64,000 nt of DNA from Locusta migratoria (taxonomy: Eukaryota > Arthropoda > Insecta > Orthoptera > Acrididae): positions 208,990,333-209,054,332 of the forward strand of contig CM048755.1 in NCBI GenBank assembly GCA_026315105.1, in the 5' to 3' direction. The notes under the pieces were generated by a model. It did no database searches, was not told the DNA's origin, and worked only from the letters and a program-made list of their open reading frames with translations. Shown piece by piece: positions 1 through 11,225 of the stretch. A program made the translations under genes and the position numbers. The stretch's first letter is position 1. Every line of letters starts with the position of its first letter.

Positions 1-400
1 ATTGACGCGCTATGCTACGATCTACGATGCGAGAGGCCGTTCCCCGTCGAGGGTTCGAATCCCCCCTCGGGCATGTATGTTTGTGCTGTCTTTAGTATAA
101 GGTAGTTCATAAATGTTCAAAAATGCTCAAATGTTTGTATAGCTTATGGGACTTAACTACGGGGTCATCAGTCCCTAAACTTACAAACTACTTATGAACT
201 ACTTACGAACTAGAACGGCACAAATATCCATGCCCGAAGGGGGATTCGAACCCCCGACCTTAGTGGCCGTGCAGACCATGACTGAAGCGCCTCAGTCTCC
301 TCGGCCACCGCAGCCGGCAGTTCATAAATAGTTTGTAAGTTTAGGGACTGATGACCCCGCAGTTAAGTCCCATAAGCTTTACAAACATTTGAACATTTTG
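1..400 (+). mobile_element. SINE-A copy, 5'-truncated by window edge, split by another SINE-A
   Basis: Family A is a tRNA-derived SINE. Full copies here have a tRNA-like head (GGCCGCGGTGGCCGAG with the A box, then B box GGTTCGAATCC), a short body around GGATATTTGTGCCGTC, and a tail that folds into a hairpin and ends ACAAACATTTGAACATT without poly(A). This copy carries a variant head (GCGAGAGGCCGTTCCCCGTCG). It stops at 113 and resumes at 319 because a second SINE-A landed in it. Transcription would be by RNA polymerase III and mobility would depend on a LINE partner (family knowledge). Confidence 0.9.
114..318 (-). mobile_element. SINE-A nested in the preceding SINE-A
   Basis: Reverse-strand full-length copy. 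The duplication AGTTCATAAA flanks it at 104-113 and 319-328, and joining the flanks restores the host SINE. Its B box reads GGATTCGAACCCCCGACC on the plus strand. Confidence 0.95.
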
Positions 401-771
401 AACTTAACTGCGGCGTCATCAGTCCCTAAACTTATAAACTAGCTATGAATTAACTAACTTATACTAAAGATAGCACAAACATCCATGCCCGAGAGGGGAT
501 TCGAAGCCCCGCTGGCCGCAGTGGCCGAGCGGTCTGCGGCGCGCCAGTCGCAGTCTGCACGGCCGCTATGGTCGGGGGTTCGAATCCCCCCTCTGGCATG
601 GATGTTTGTGTCGTCTTTAGCATAAGGTAGTTCATAAGTAGTTTGTAAGCTTAGGGACTGATGACCCCACAGATAAGTTCCTTAATCTTAACAAACATTT
701 GAACATTTCGAACCCCCGACGGGGAACGGCCTCGCGCATCGGAACAAAGCGCCTCAATGTGCTCCGCCGCG
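400..771 (-). mobile_element. SINE-A (variant head), 3'-truncated, split by a SINE-A
   Basis: The body and half of the B box lie at 400-510. The rest of the head (CGACGGGGAACGGCCTCGCG to CCGCCGCGG) lies at 713-771. The missing 3' end begins where the tail of the first SINE stops at 400. Confidence 0.85.
511..707 (+). mobile_element. SINE-A nested in SINE-A
   Basis: Full-length plus-strand copy. The flanks TCGAAGCCCC (501-510) and TCGAACCCCC (708-717) form a 10-bp target duplication with one mismatch, placed exactly inside the host B box. Confidence 0.9.
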
Positions 772-1119
772 GCATATGGTCTCCTACTTTGACCATTGTA
801 CTATATGGCTTGCAACTAACCCTGTATTTTGGTCAAGAGTACCATCGTCGTGTGCATCCACGCCGAAATAAGCACCAGACTTCGGCGTTATGGATAACGG
901 AAGTTTCCGCATCATGTCCCATAGAATCGTAATGTTAAATCGTCTTTAAAAAGAGTCCTTTCTCGGCTGTTGCGCTTCATCGCTGGCCCATCAGACTAAT
1001 GAAAAGTAATAACTATCTTTCGCAATTATAGTCTGTTTTTAAGAGGTGTCTGACGTCGTTGACGTCGGGAGACATATTATATTCTACACTTATTTTGCAA
1101 CCTCTCCCTGTACGTACAC
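772..1119. other. AT-rich DNA upstream of the Penelope-like element
   Basis: No recognisable domain in any frame. It may include the decayed 5' part of the Penelope-like element, since the first recognisable PLE protein starts only at about 1120, but I see no repeat copy that proves this. Confidence 0.4.
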
Positions 1120-2600
1120 ATGAAAGACAGGGAATGCATTGATAGCTCTTCGTGGGCTGTGTCAGACTGGGCGCATAGAAGCGCAGTCAATAAGCAGTCT
1201 TTCAAATTTCAACGGCTTTCGCTGCCTTCGATATCGCATAACACCAATCGAAGAACTGTTATTAATTTCACGGATAAAGAATTGGACGACGCCATGCTGT
1301 CGGTATTGGAAAAAGGGTTGAACTTTGCCCCCAAACCCAAGAATGTTCCACTTACTGAGTTTATTTGTTCCGTCGAACAAGCAGTGTCCAAACTAACTGA
1401 GGATCAGGCGGAGGAAATTAGGCAAGAGGTTGCTCATACGTTGCGTCGGGCGCCGCCTCCACGGAGTAACATCTCTCCTCTTGAAAGAGCAGCAATTCGG
1501 TCTCTTAGAGAAGATCAAGATCTAATTATTTAACCAGCACATAAAGGCAATGCCACAGTTCTTCTTTCCCGGGATGATTATCTACGAAAAATGGACTGTT
1601 TACTTGACGATTCAGCTCATCGCATACTGCAAAAGGATCCAACTGAACGGATAAAACGTATGACGCTTTCACGTTTGAAGAAGAGCTCGTTATCTGACGA
1701 CGTTCAAAAGAAACTTCATCCTGGTGCAGCTCTTCCTCCCAGGTTGTATGGTTTACTCAAGATACACAGGCAAGAGGTCCCTCTTCGTCCGATTGTAAGT
1801 AATTTGGGCGCTCCTACTTATAACTTGGCGAAACTTTTAGCATCTGTTCTTAGCCCACACGTGGGGAAATATGAACATCACATTCTGAACTCTATGGATT
1901 TTATACAACGTTTGAAATCATTACGCCTTAGTCCTTCTGATTTGCTCGTGAGTTTTGACGTAGTGTCGTTGTTTACCCGGGTTCCTCTGGAAGAATATCT
2001 GCAATTGATTGGTGAAAAGGTGGACAAGAAAACAGCTGAGCTTTGTCGCCATGTACTTACATGGACGTACTTTTTATTTAATGACAAATTTTATGAACAA
2101 ACTGGCGGTGTTGCTATGGGGAGTCCATTATCCACCATAGTAGCCAATCTTTTTATGGAGGACTTCTTCGAAGATACGGCATTGAAGACGGCGTCTCTTA
2201 AGCCAACTTGTTTTGGGAGGTACGTCGATGATACTTTTATGGTGTGGCCTCATGGGGAAGAAGCTCTCAACCGCCTTTTGGACCATTTTAATTGCATGCA
2301 TCCCAACATCAGGTTCACAATGGAAGTTGAGAAGGAGGGAAAGCTTCCGTTTCTTGATGTTCTGGTTTACAGAAGAGATGATGGGAAACTGGGACATAGT
2401 GTTTATCGAAAACCTACGCACACGGACCGCTATCTGCATGCCTCGAGTTGTCATCCTCCGGCCCAACGTACTGGTGTTCTTCGGACATTAGCTAGAAGAG
2501 CTTACGCCATTTCTGATGCAGAAAGTTTGAACTAGATCATCTCAAAGTAGTGTTTCAACATAATGGCTACACAGATAAGCAGATCCGCTGTGCTTTACAG
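1120..2600 (+). pseudogene. PLE reverse transcriptase, N-terminal and catalytic part, broken
   Basis: Residues before 1533 (NFTDKELDDAMLSVLEKGLNF, FICSVEQAV) fit the conserved N-terminal region of Penelope RTs. A TAA at 1531-1533 cuts the line within the motif that continues PAHKGNATVLLSRDDYLRK. The next stretch (1591-2535, 314 aa) is typical PLE RT: LYGLLKIHR (53-61), RPIVSNLGAPTYNLAK (66-81), SFDVVSLFT (121-129), GVAMGSPLS (173-181), catalytic YVDD (211-214), PFLDVLVY and YRKPTHTDRYLH. A base is lost near 2528: the conserved continuation ELDHLKVVFQHNGY is read from 2529 in the next frame. Codons are otherwise well preserved, which suggests moderate age. Confidence 0.9.
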
Positions 2601-2699
2601 TTGATCCTTCACCTGAACCATTAAATGAGACCCACAAATCAGTTGCTTTCCTACCTTTTGCCGGGAGTATTTCATCAAAGATAGGAAGAATTTTAAAAA

Positions 2700-3140
2700 A
2701 AGTATGACATTAAGAGTGTTTTTCGTCCGCCAGTAAAGACGAGAGCACTTCTCGGATCTGTGAAGGATGATTTGGGTCTGAGGAAGCCAGGGGTATATAA
2801 GATTCCCTGACAATGTGGAAAAACGTATATTGGTCAGACTATCCGTACCATTCAGGACAGATGTATTGAACATCAACGCCACACACGTTTGTTCCAGCCC
2901 GAGAAGTCGGCGGTAGCTGAGCATTGTCTCGATGAGGGACATAGAATGTTATATAACGCAACTCACATGGTTGCTTCAGCATCTCGTTACTGGGACTGTG
3001 TCTTAAAGGATTCCATACAGATTCGATTATCTGACAATCTGATTAACAGAGACAAAGGCTACCTTCTTAGTAAATCCTGGAACCCTGGTTATCAGATGTT
3101 AAAAAACAACGGTTGGTACTTCAGAAATCTGAATAATAAT
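2700..3140 (+). pseudogene. PLE GIY-YIG endonuclease domain with in-frame stop
   Basis: Reading from about 2706: DIKSVFRPPVKTRALLGSVK, then GVYKIP, a stop (TGA at 2808-2810), QCGKTYIGQTIRTIQDR, IEHQRHTRL, and on through EKSAVAEHCLDEGHRM to WNPGYQMLKNNGWYF. This is the GIY-YIG nuclease that PLEs carry after their RT and that nicks the target. In the family the position of the stop is a cysteine (IPCxCGxxYIGxT), so a single TGC-to-TGA change explains it. It lies in the same frame as the downstream stretch 2889-3521. Confidence 0.88.
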
Positions 3141-3648
3141 TTTCTTTATCATCGATTATCGATTTCGCCGGATTCTACCACCGGAGCGCTGTATTTCTTG
3201 TGCGCCAGAGGGCAGTTACTGTCACTTCTTGCGCACGCGCTATGGGTCTTCCTCGATTTAGAAAGGAGCCGCCGATTGCACTGGGAACTCAGTTCCGGCG
3301 AGATTGTCTATCAGCAAGCTCACCTGAGGATGGCGGGCAGTTGCGCCGCTGAAATATTGTGTCAAGTTGACTTTAGTATCCGACTGCAAACCCGAGAAGA
3401 TTACAAAAGTGAAAGACAGTTGGTTGTAACTGGTAGCAGCAAGGGTGTTGAAGTGTTCGGTACGTGTAGTGAGCTGCACGATAGCGACATAATAGCACCA
3501 CACAATAAGACGTTGCCATAAAAGTATAAGAGCGTAAAATGAGTATTCTTCAATGATTGGGAGCTATTGGAGGTGCAGACATTTGCCGTGCAGTACCACA
3601 ATGTTTGTGACACAAGTGGCGGGAGAACGTTTTCAGTATCTCTAACGA

Positions 3649-3843
3649 GTTCAAATGTTTGTAAAACTTTAGGGACTTAACTGCAGGGTCATCAGTCCCT
3701 AAACTTACAAATTACTTATGAACTACCTTATACTATAGACGACACCAACGTCCATGCCAGAGGGGGGATTCGAACCCCCGACGGCGGACGGCCGCGCTCA
3801 CTGCAACACGGCGCTCCAGCACGCACGGCTAATCCGCCGCGGC
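3649..3843 (-). mobile_element. SINE-A, variant head
   Basis: Full-length reverse copy with a perfect 9-bp target duplication CTCTAACGA at 3640-3648 and 3844-3852. The head differs from the main type after the B box (GACGGCGGACGGCCGCGC). Confidence 0.92.
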
Positions 3844-3852
3844 CTCTAACGA

Positions 3853-4744
3853 ATGTTTACATAAACGTAACAACTACGCAGACCGGATGGTTTACCATAT
3901 AAAGAATTTTATCTAACAACAGGTCAGATTAGAATATGTGTAAGTCGTAGAGATGTTCTTATCAAGAACTGTCTATTAAATAGTCAGATCCTCAGTAATT
4001 GCAATTTTCAGAGAAATGTGTGCATTGATTCCAGGTTAACAAACTTCCTGGGGATTAGAATGTTACTGATAATCGGTTGTCGGTATTGTAACGTAGTATA
4101 CAGTGCAGTTTTTCTCAGCTGTTATAGTTGTCTGGGTAACATTTTTTCTGCGTACAACGAAAGACGGAATGAAAAAATTCCATTTGCCGTTTCGCGATGT
4201 ATACAGTTATTTATAATAAAGCGCCTAATAATACAGTATCTAAATGAGGTCAGTTGGTCAGTTAGCTGTGTTTCTCAATTTCCTAGTGGTGTGTGTGTGG
4301 CAGAGAATAAACTACGTCTGCGCGCAGGTAGACGGCGAGCTCGGGAACTGGCCAGTTAGTGTCTGGCGCGCCAACTTTCGCGCACTGATGAGGATACTCT
4401 GCGGCTCTAAGGTGATAACTTCATTTCGCGGGGAAGCGCCCGTTTCTCGTTTTTCCTTCCCTCTCACGGTGGTTTGGGGAATGCCTGTTGCAGACGCAGG
4501 AAGGCGTTAATCGAATGACGGCCCCTGGGCATAAATCGATTGCTCGCTTCCGGCATACAGTGAGGCTGGCTTTTCTCTCCTGTGGAAGGTGCTTCGCCAC
4601 ACTGTTGGCTCTTCGGCATCTCCTGCGGGCTGCACGACTATCGTCAGAAGGGTTTCTCTGTGTCTGTGCATATTTAACACGAGAGAAAAACATTGTCCAC
4701 TACTAATAAACTTATTCTTATATTATTAAATCTTTCTTTAAGTG
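3853..4744. other. Unassigned DNA, including a GC-richer block at 4240-4660
   Basis: Short open frames are present but none resembles a protein I know. The block 4240-4660 has more balanced base composition than its surroundings and ends before an AATAAAC sequence at 4705-4711. It could be part of an unrecognised repeat. No splice or coding signal is convincing. Confidence 0.3.
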
Positions 4745-4944
4745 CCGCGGTGGAGTAGCCGAGCGGTCTAAAGCGTCTCGTTGCGGAGCGCGCGGTTGCT
4801 CGCCGTGGAGGTTCGAGTCCTCCCTGGGGCATGGGTGTGTGTGTTGTCCTTATGTAAGTTTATCTAGGTTTAAGTACTTTGTAAGCTACGGACTGATGAC
4901 CACGTAGTTTGGTCCGACAGATTTACAAACATTTGAACATTTTG
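4745..4944 (+). mobile_element. SINE-B, full length
   Basis: Family B shares the tail architecture of family A but has a different tRNA-like head (GGTGGAGTAGCCGAGCGGTCT, B box GGTTCGAGTCC) and tail (GATGACCACGTAGTTTGGTCC, then ACAAACATTTGAACATTTTG). This copy has a perfect 13-bp target duplication CTTTCTTTAAGTG at 4732-4744 and 4945-4957, so it inserted fairly recently. Confidence 0.93.
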
Positions 4945-5260
4945 CTTTCTTTAAGTGATTGTCCACAACCGATAAATATTTCATAGAGCTGATTATCATG
5001 CCAACAGCAGTAGAGTTTTCTATTTATATCCTACCAGCTTCGGTACTGATTACCATCTGCAGAGGATTATACTGAACATAAATAGCCAAAAAAATTTGCA
5101 AAAAATGGCAATCTTGCGAACAAAAATATTCAAGAGAAATGTGTTGATATACCGTAAGTGAAATATGCTAGCATGCACTCTCTTGCTCTTGATATCAAAA
5201 TATCATTTTACTTGGATAATCCATTAAGGATCTAAGAATTGCATTATTGTCTATGTATTA

Positions 5261-6347
5261 GGGGAGAGTGGAGCACATTGAACCACAAAAGTTATTTCTC
5301 TGTGTTACTCGTCCAATAATTCTATTACAGAGTTGTGATTTTCAGTTTTTATAGTTTATTCATCAAGTAACAAATGGCGTTATATGATTGCTCTATGAGT
5401 AATATGTTTCAAGCTACATGTCTTTGAAAAAAAATGGTAAATGGTTAATAGTTCCTCAAATGAGGGGTACAATGAACCACTTTAAACAGATTGTTAGAAG
5501 AACATGTTTTGCATACAAATTAAATTTTAAATGTATTTTCAAGCTGATGTTTACATATATTCGACTTATACATCATTAAACCTGTAGGCACAGAGTGTCT
5601 GTCTTCTCTTGAAATTACCGAAAACCAATGGACTGGAAGCTAACACCAAATTTGAAATATATCTTTTGTCTCTTTGTCACACCATCAGTAAATGGTTGTG
5701 GAAGCAAGTAAAGTATGTTGCTAGCTGGAACAAATGCTTCATCCTTCACCTTTCATCAACTTTTGCAAAGTTGTATACAGATTCACCAGACTCATCCAGG
5801 TTGTCATTGCTCTTCATAATGAACCTCACTATTTTCTTCATGAGATTCCTGCTCATGAAAATTCTGATTTGCTTTTTTATTGGGACTTTTTGTGTCTTGT
5901 AACAAATTTTTCTCTGGTGTATCATTTGGAGCACAATGAAGCATGGCTCACCGTGCCCCGGGAGAAATTGGTTCAATGTGCCCCAACAGTACATATTTCA
6001 AACAAAGCTCAACTGAAGTTATATATGAGCAGTGTCAATATTTGAAGATATGCATGATTAAACACAATATTCATATTCTTATAAATACATTGTTTCTGCG
6101 AACCTCATGGAATCCTTTGTCACCAAATTTTAATCTATTTAATTTTCCGAAAATTACTTCACTGTAGCGAAATATAACACCAGCAGAAAACGAACAGCGG
6201 GAGATAGATCTTGCAGAAAACAAATGGACGTCGGTAGAGTAGTACTGCTGACATACGCACAGAGAAAAAAAACAATTTGCCACCTTTTACTGAAATTATG
6301 CCACCTGCTTCATTGTGCCCTGTGGTTCAATGTACCCCACTCTCCCC
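5261..6347. mobile_element. DNA transposon derivative with 27-bp TIRs and TA flanks
   Basis: Terminal inverted repeats start GGGGAGAGTGG and continue through ACATTGAACCACA. They match at 25 of 27 positions (5261-5287 versus the complement of 6321-6347). TA dinucleotides flank both ends (5259-5260, 6348-6349). The TIR core recurs inside: GGGGTACAATGAACCAC at 5464-5480, GGTTCAATGTGCCCC at 5970-5984, and weaker copies at 5929-5959 and 6306-6320. A minus-strand frame (5746-5994, 82 aa) and plus frames are open but match no transposase I recognise, so it is probably non-autonomous. The superfamily is undetermined. Confidence 0.75.
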
Positions 6348-6349
6348 TA

Positions 6350-6683
6350 TATTGCTTGAATTTTTCTGGGATGCACAATGTATGTTACCAACTTTCATAT
6401 GTTCAGTAATTAGTGAAATAACGAACAGTGCAACAAGAAATTTAGCCCAGCTACGTGTAAGTTTTCTTTCTGTTAGGTTTCATTCTGAACTCATTATTTG
6501 GCTAGCGAATGAACTACAGTGCAATAAATTAGGTTCCAGCAAAAGGCAGATCGTGAAATGCTATTAGATTTTATTGATTGTTTGTATAAGTAACAGTAAA
6601 TACAAAGTTTTTCATTAACATGTGTAACGAAAACATGAACTAACTACTGATGGAAGGCAGGTACCTCGAAGTGTTGAATACTT

Positions 6684-6718
<35 letters not shown>

Positions 6719-7345
6719 CACAACGCACATGCAAAAGAAGTCTGTCTTTCAGTGGCCCCATAGTTCTGAAATTCAAACTTCTACAGATACGTTATGCTCA
6801 TAAAGTACAGAAAACATTGACAAATGTTTTGCTCATTTCTAAAGAAAATTAAATGCGTAAGCCTAGGGACTTTTATCGCGTTATTTCTTGTAGTACGTAA
6901 GACGTCACTGTACGTCATCGAAATATTGAAAGCACATCTTTAAAATGTGTTTACACGTTTTTGTCTCAAGTGACTTATCGAGTAATTTTTAACAGGCGAT
7001 GAGGAAGGACCAGGGTGCATATGTCACCCAATATCCGAAATGAAATTTGTGTGCAGCATGTGAAATTGCAGATATTGAAGGAGTTGTGATTGTAAGCGAT
7101 TCAGTCAGATTTGAAGAAGGTTCGCCTTGAAGCGGAACTGGTCTTTCCCTTAAATAATTGAATTAATACCTACAACAAATCCGTTTTTAAGACCAGTGAT
7201 TTTGGATTTATCTCCAAGCACATCATGTAAGTTACTGCAAAAATTCGAAATGTTCTCATGTTAGAACATGAAGCATACCTGTTTAGTTACTGTTCCTTAC
7301 ACACACCACGAGACATACACAAGCCGATGATGTAAATATTATTCA
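6350..7345. other. AT-rich spacer
   Basis: Apart from the CA microsatellite I recognise nothing here. Confidence 0.5.
6686..6723. repeat. (CA)n microsatellite
   Basis: About 38 bp of CA dinucleotides with one AAAC interruption. Confidence 0.95.
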
Positions 7346-8082
7346 TTAACACTTTGACTGCCGGCCATGTAAACCTTTCCATCCCTTAGAATGCCGGACA
7401 TTCTGCTTGCAGGAGTAACCCCAGCTGCACTTGGTTTCTTTATCTTCAGTCTGGCGTAAAGAATTGTCTGCTCTTTGAAATATGTTCAAATGTTTGTATA
7501 GCTTATGGGACTTAACTACGGGGTCATCAGTCCCTAAACTTACAAACTACTTATGAACTACCTAACACTAAGGACGCCACAAATATCCATCCCCGAGGGG
7601 GGATTCGAACCCCCGATCGTAGTGGCCGTGAAGACCGTGACTGAAGCGCCTCAGTCCCCTCGGCCACCGCGGCCGGATCTTTGAAATAAATCCAGAACTG
7701 AACACAGAGCATCTAAATCACATACAACTCCGACGCCAAGGGCCCCACTAAAAACTTCTCTACTTCGCAGTCTGTAGAGTCACTGCGATATGTTGCTGTG
7801 TCACCCCTCTGTCATAGTCACCTCTCAGTACTTTCGGGGAGAATAATTTGCGTGAATGAAGCCATGTCCGTTGATTTACCTACTGAGTGAGCGGACACCA
7901 CTTTCTACCTGCCCCGTTTCATACAATGAATGCGACCAGTCGGACGATTTAGAAACTAAATAAAAGATCTATAGGCTGTTTTTGAAAGCACGAAAACAAA
8001 GATCACGTCAAATGACGTAATTGGCATTCTACAGAAATTTCCGTATCCCGTCAATTGACGTGATTGGCACTCGGAGTGTTAA
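7346..8082. mobile_element. piggyBac-like MITE (TTAA target) carrying a SINE-A
   Basis: TTAA flanks both ends (7346-7349, 8079-8082). Imperfect TIRs read CACTTTGACTGCC at the left and, reversed, CACTCCGAGTGCC at the right. A sub-terminal motif recurs near the right end (GTCAAATGACGTAATTGGCA and GTCAATTGACGTGATTGGCA). There is no coding capacity. Without the SINE it is about 530 bp. TTAA specificity is diagnostic of piggyBac transposases (family knowledge), and the MITE assignment follows from that. Confidence 0.75.
7483..7677 (-). mobile_element. SINE-A inside the piggyBac-like MITE
   Basis: Perfect 11-bp target duplication TCTTTGAAATA at 7472-7482 and 7678-7688. Full-length reverse copy. 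Confidence 0.95.
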
Positions 8083-9862
8083 GGGACATAAATCTGCCCT
8101 CATCAGGGACTCGTATCTATACAGAAAGTGCCACCATTGTTGATTCAGACTTAATGAAATTTGCATCCCGTCAAAGTTTCACAACAAGAAGGCGAATTTT
8201 CAGGACTAGTTGCATAAACCTAAAACCAGAATCATGTTAGAAATATAAACTCCATCTGATTTTATGAACACTGCAACTCAGAAATATAAACTATGTTTGT
8301 TACGTTTGGTTTATTATCAACCATCACCACACAGCTTCAAAATCGTTAATTTTAACTGCGGGACTAGATTTATTTGCGTATACTTCTCAGCTATGACCTT
8401 CCCGACATGCTTAATTGAGTACCCCCGTGAAAGGAAATGTTTTAATAAAATACTTCGAAGAACCTAACAAAAAAGTAAATCAGAATGATCAGCTGAGGAT
8501 ATGAAGTATCCATCTTGCTAACAGTGTTGGGGAAATAATAGTGAAATAAATGTGAGCCCGCCTTCTGCAAGTACACAATATGTTTTCGCCACCCAAATAT
8601 GCTTCACTACAGCTGTAGTATCCTTAGTGGCTTTTCTTCATTACTTTATGGTGAAAATACATTTCTACAAAATTAATTTATGTTTAGAAATAATTTACAC
8701 AGAATTTTATTGCACTTTGTTTAACAGAAGTATTTTAACTATTGTTTACATTATGTTTGTCCTGTCACTTTCAACCAAAATCAGCGGAGGTCTAGCGTGG
8801 GACACCATGTCACCAATAAAACAAATAGAATGTTAAGCTATTATCTGCATTGAAAAATCGTTTAGGGCAAAATTTTGAAATACATATTTATTTTTTACCT
8901 TATAATTGCTCACTTCAGAAATAAATTGTTTCAAATGTTTCATACTTCAGAAGAATATTATATAATAATTTAAAAACTATGAAAAAAATTTTTTTTTACC
9001 TTTGTCCACCTTTTTTTCAACAAAAATACCTAATATGACAATTTGCAAGTATTTCTTGCGTTTTAAGGCATGAAGGAGAATTTCAATCGTGTCAATAAGC
9101 AAAAACAAAGTAACACTCATTTTTCCTAGCGTATCATTTGATATCGTTAAAAACCAGATGTACCGTATATGATACATGGCCTGTTACAATGTATATAACT
9201 ACAATAAACTTGAATATTTACCCATCAGTGGTGCCAAGCACTACATCAAAGGTTATTTACCTTAATTAACATTAGCCATCTGACTTCAGGTCTATAGAAG
9301 AGATATTTATACGTATCAGAATTTTAATGCAGTCCCTGCGTCATGTATGTGCCTGTTGGTACACTGATAATTTAATATCATACGCAATACTTAAAATTTA
9401 CAGTTTCTAAAAAATATTTTAGTGAACAAAGAAAAGAAAATGTCAAGAGAAATGACAGTCATGAAACAAAATTATAAAATATTATCTGTATGTGTCCGTC
9501 CCAAGGACTCGTTTTGAGTCCCGCGTGGTATTGTACAGCAGCAGACAATAAAATTCCGTTAGGAATGTCAGCACAAAAAGCCTGTGAGTGGCCTTGAATC
9601 GCGTGCAGATTAATACTTTTAGCGCAAAATATGATTTCGAGGCAGAAAAATATGCGTTCCATGAATTTTTGAATAGCCGATTCCAATAATCGGGTGAGAG
9701 TAGCAGACGTCCGTTCCGGCAGACGCGCTGTCTATTGTGCAGCTGCCATTGTCGAGTGCCGACGGGATGCATCAGAACACCCAAGGGCGCGTCCATCACA
9801 CCGACGCTGAAACGCCATCGAAATCGAATGGACAACTACATATCATTTCAGTTTTCAGTCGC
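8083..9862. other. AT-rich spacer without recognised features
   Basis: Open frames up to 117 aa (for example 9482-9835 minus) have no recognisable domain and overlap other frames. I see no repeat ends. Confidence 0.45.
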
Positions 9863-10040
9863 ACGGAATGGCCGCGTGTTCTAAGACGTCATGTTACGGA
9901 CTGGGTGGCCGTTCGAGTCGGAGTTTCATGTTCTACCTCGGGAATGGGTGTGTGTCTTGTTCTTAGTGTAATTAGTTTAAGCAGTTATAAGTCTAGAGAC
10001 TGATGACCATAGTAGTTTGGTCCAATAGGTTTATAAACTT
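9863..10040 (+). mobile_element. SINE-B, diverged
   Basis: Head GGAATGGCCGCGTGTTCTAAG and tail GACTGATGACCATAGTAGTTTGGTCC are recognisable. The B box is interrupted and the extreme 3' end has decayed to a T-rich run. No clear target duplication. Confidence 0.75.
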
Positions 10041-10484
10041 TTTTGAGTTTTTTCCGTTCTGAAGAAATTATTTAGTCGTGTTTTATTAGCTGTCTGGCAT
10101 GCGTGACGAGGATCCATGCAAGAAGCATTATAAACAGTTGTGTTAGAAAACGGAAGATGCCATTTCGGATACTTCTTTTCCAGTAACTGAAGGCATTGGA
10201 TGGGTAACATATGGTACAAGGCTTGTCTGAGCATCTGTGGTTTGACTATAACACGTAGCAGGAAATTGCTGTAGTGTCTGATGCCGCTTGTTGGCTATTC
10301 TAATATATCGTTGCTTAGATAACTATAATGATAATTAGCAGTCGATTACTTATCAGACTCTGGGAGGAGCGGGGGGTCGTGGAATAGGAAAATTACGTGT
10401 TTTACAGTGTCATAGAGGATATTTTCCAACATTCATTTAATTTTATTTTTTTTTCGCATAAGAAAGTGTTACCAACATCCATAC

Positions 10485-10979
10485 TCCGGAAGCCGCCTCA
10501 AGGTGTGTGGCGGGAGGGGGGGGTACTTTGTGCATCAATTATCCTTCCTCCTTACCCTGTTGCAGTCACATATGATTTTCGGGGAAAAAAAAGTCTTCAG
10601 GCATGCCTCCGTGTGGGCTCTAATCTCTCTAATTTTATTCTCATGGTCCCTTCGGTAGCTATACATGGAGAAGCAAAATATTTGTTGGCTCTATTTGGGA
10701 ATCGTAAGCTCTCGGGACTTTGACAAAAGCCTACACCGTGATGCAGAACGTCTCTCTTGCAGCGTCTGCCACTAGAGGTGGCGCTTTCGCCCTTACTGAA
10801 TGGACCTGTAACGAAGCGTGCTACTTTACTCTGGATCTTCTCTGTATACACTATCAGTCCTATCTGATACGGTTACCACACTGATGTGTAATATTCCCGT
10901 ATTGGAAGAACGAGTGTTTAGTAAGCCACTTCCTTGGTTGATGGACTATGCTTCTGGAGCATTCTTCCAATGAGCCTTA
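10485..10979 (-). mobile_element. LINE 3' fragment, CR1/L2-like family alpha
   Basis: The segment aligns by eye over its length with 49566-50050, the 3' end of the long alpha LINE: shared landmarks include GTGTGTGGCGG, GTGTGGGC(A/T)CTAATCTCTCT, CTCTCTTGCAG and CCTGTAACGAAGCG. Read on the minus strand it encodes remnants of the C-terminal part that in better copies reads QRRAARFV. It is interrupted at 10979/10980 by the TIR element that follows. No open frame survives. Confidence 0.8.
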
Positions 10980-11153
10980 CAAGGAGACCACAGCGATATC
11001 GGATTTTAGAATTCCTTTATATTTATGGTCAGAACTTAAATATCAATCAGCCAAAGCCATTCGACGCAACTCTCAAAAATTCTCGAGAATATCGACTTTG
11101 AAGTTTTGCATGTTCACGTAAGTACCAATTATTAAAATTGCTACAGCGTTTGA

Positions 11154-11225
11154 AGGTGTAGCTCAGGGCGGAGCGCTCTGCCCTCACAACTGTAGAGTCG
11201 ATGCTTTGAATCTGGCTGTGACTTT
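11154..11225 (+). repeat. tRNA-like unit in left arm 1
   Basis: A box GTGTAGCTCAGGGCGGAGCG and a decayed B box (GCTTTGAATCTGGC). The spacing is tRNA-like, but no clean cloverleaf is possible. Confidence 0.6.

Larger units (their letters stand above)
1120..3430 (+). mobile_element. Penelope-like retroelement (PLE), decayed
   Basis: Order seen: N-terminal region, PLE-type reverse transcriptase, linker, GIY-YIG endonuclease, then a 3' part containing CACCTGAGGATGGCGGGC followed by GCCGCTGAAATATTGTG, a pair I associate with PLE 3' ends. The coding line is broken by at least two stops and one frameshift, so this copy cannot make the complete protein. A short related piece sits at 30656-30931. The exact ends were not resolved, and 3430 is an estimate. 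Confidence 0.85.

Noticed and set aside
4745..4830. tRNA-like sequences at the heads of SINE A, B and C read as tRNA genes
   Set aside because: A and B boxes are good, but the acceptor stems do not close, each is followed by a SINE body and tail, and most have insertion duplications.
5609..6045. Transposase in the 5261-6347 element
   Set aside because: Overlapping 80-100 aa frames on both strands with no conserved catalytic pattern.
6686..6723. CRISPR-like or regulatory array
   Set aside because: Plain dinucleotide microsatellite; no spaced repeats, and the DNA is eukaryotic.
9482..9835. 117-aa minus-strand open frame as a host gene
   Set aside because: No domain, no splice context, overlaps other chance frames.
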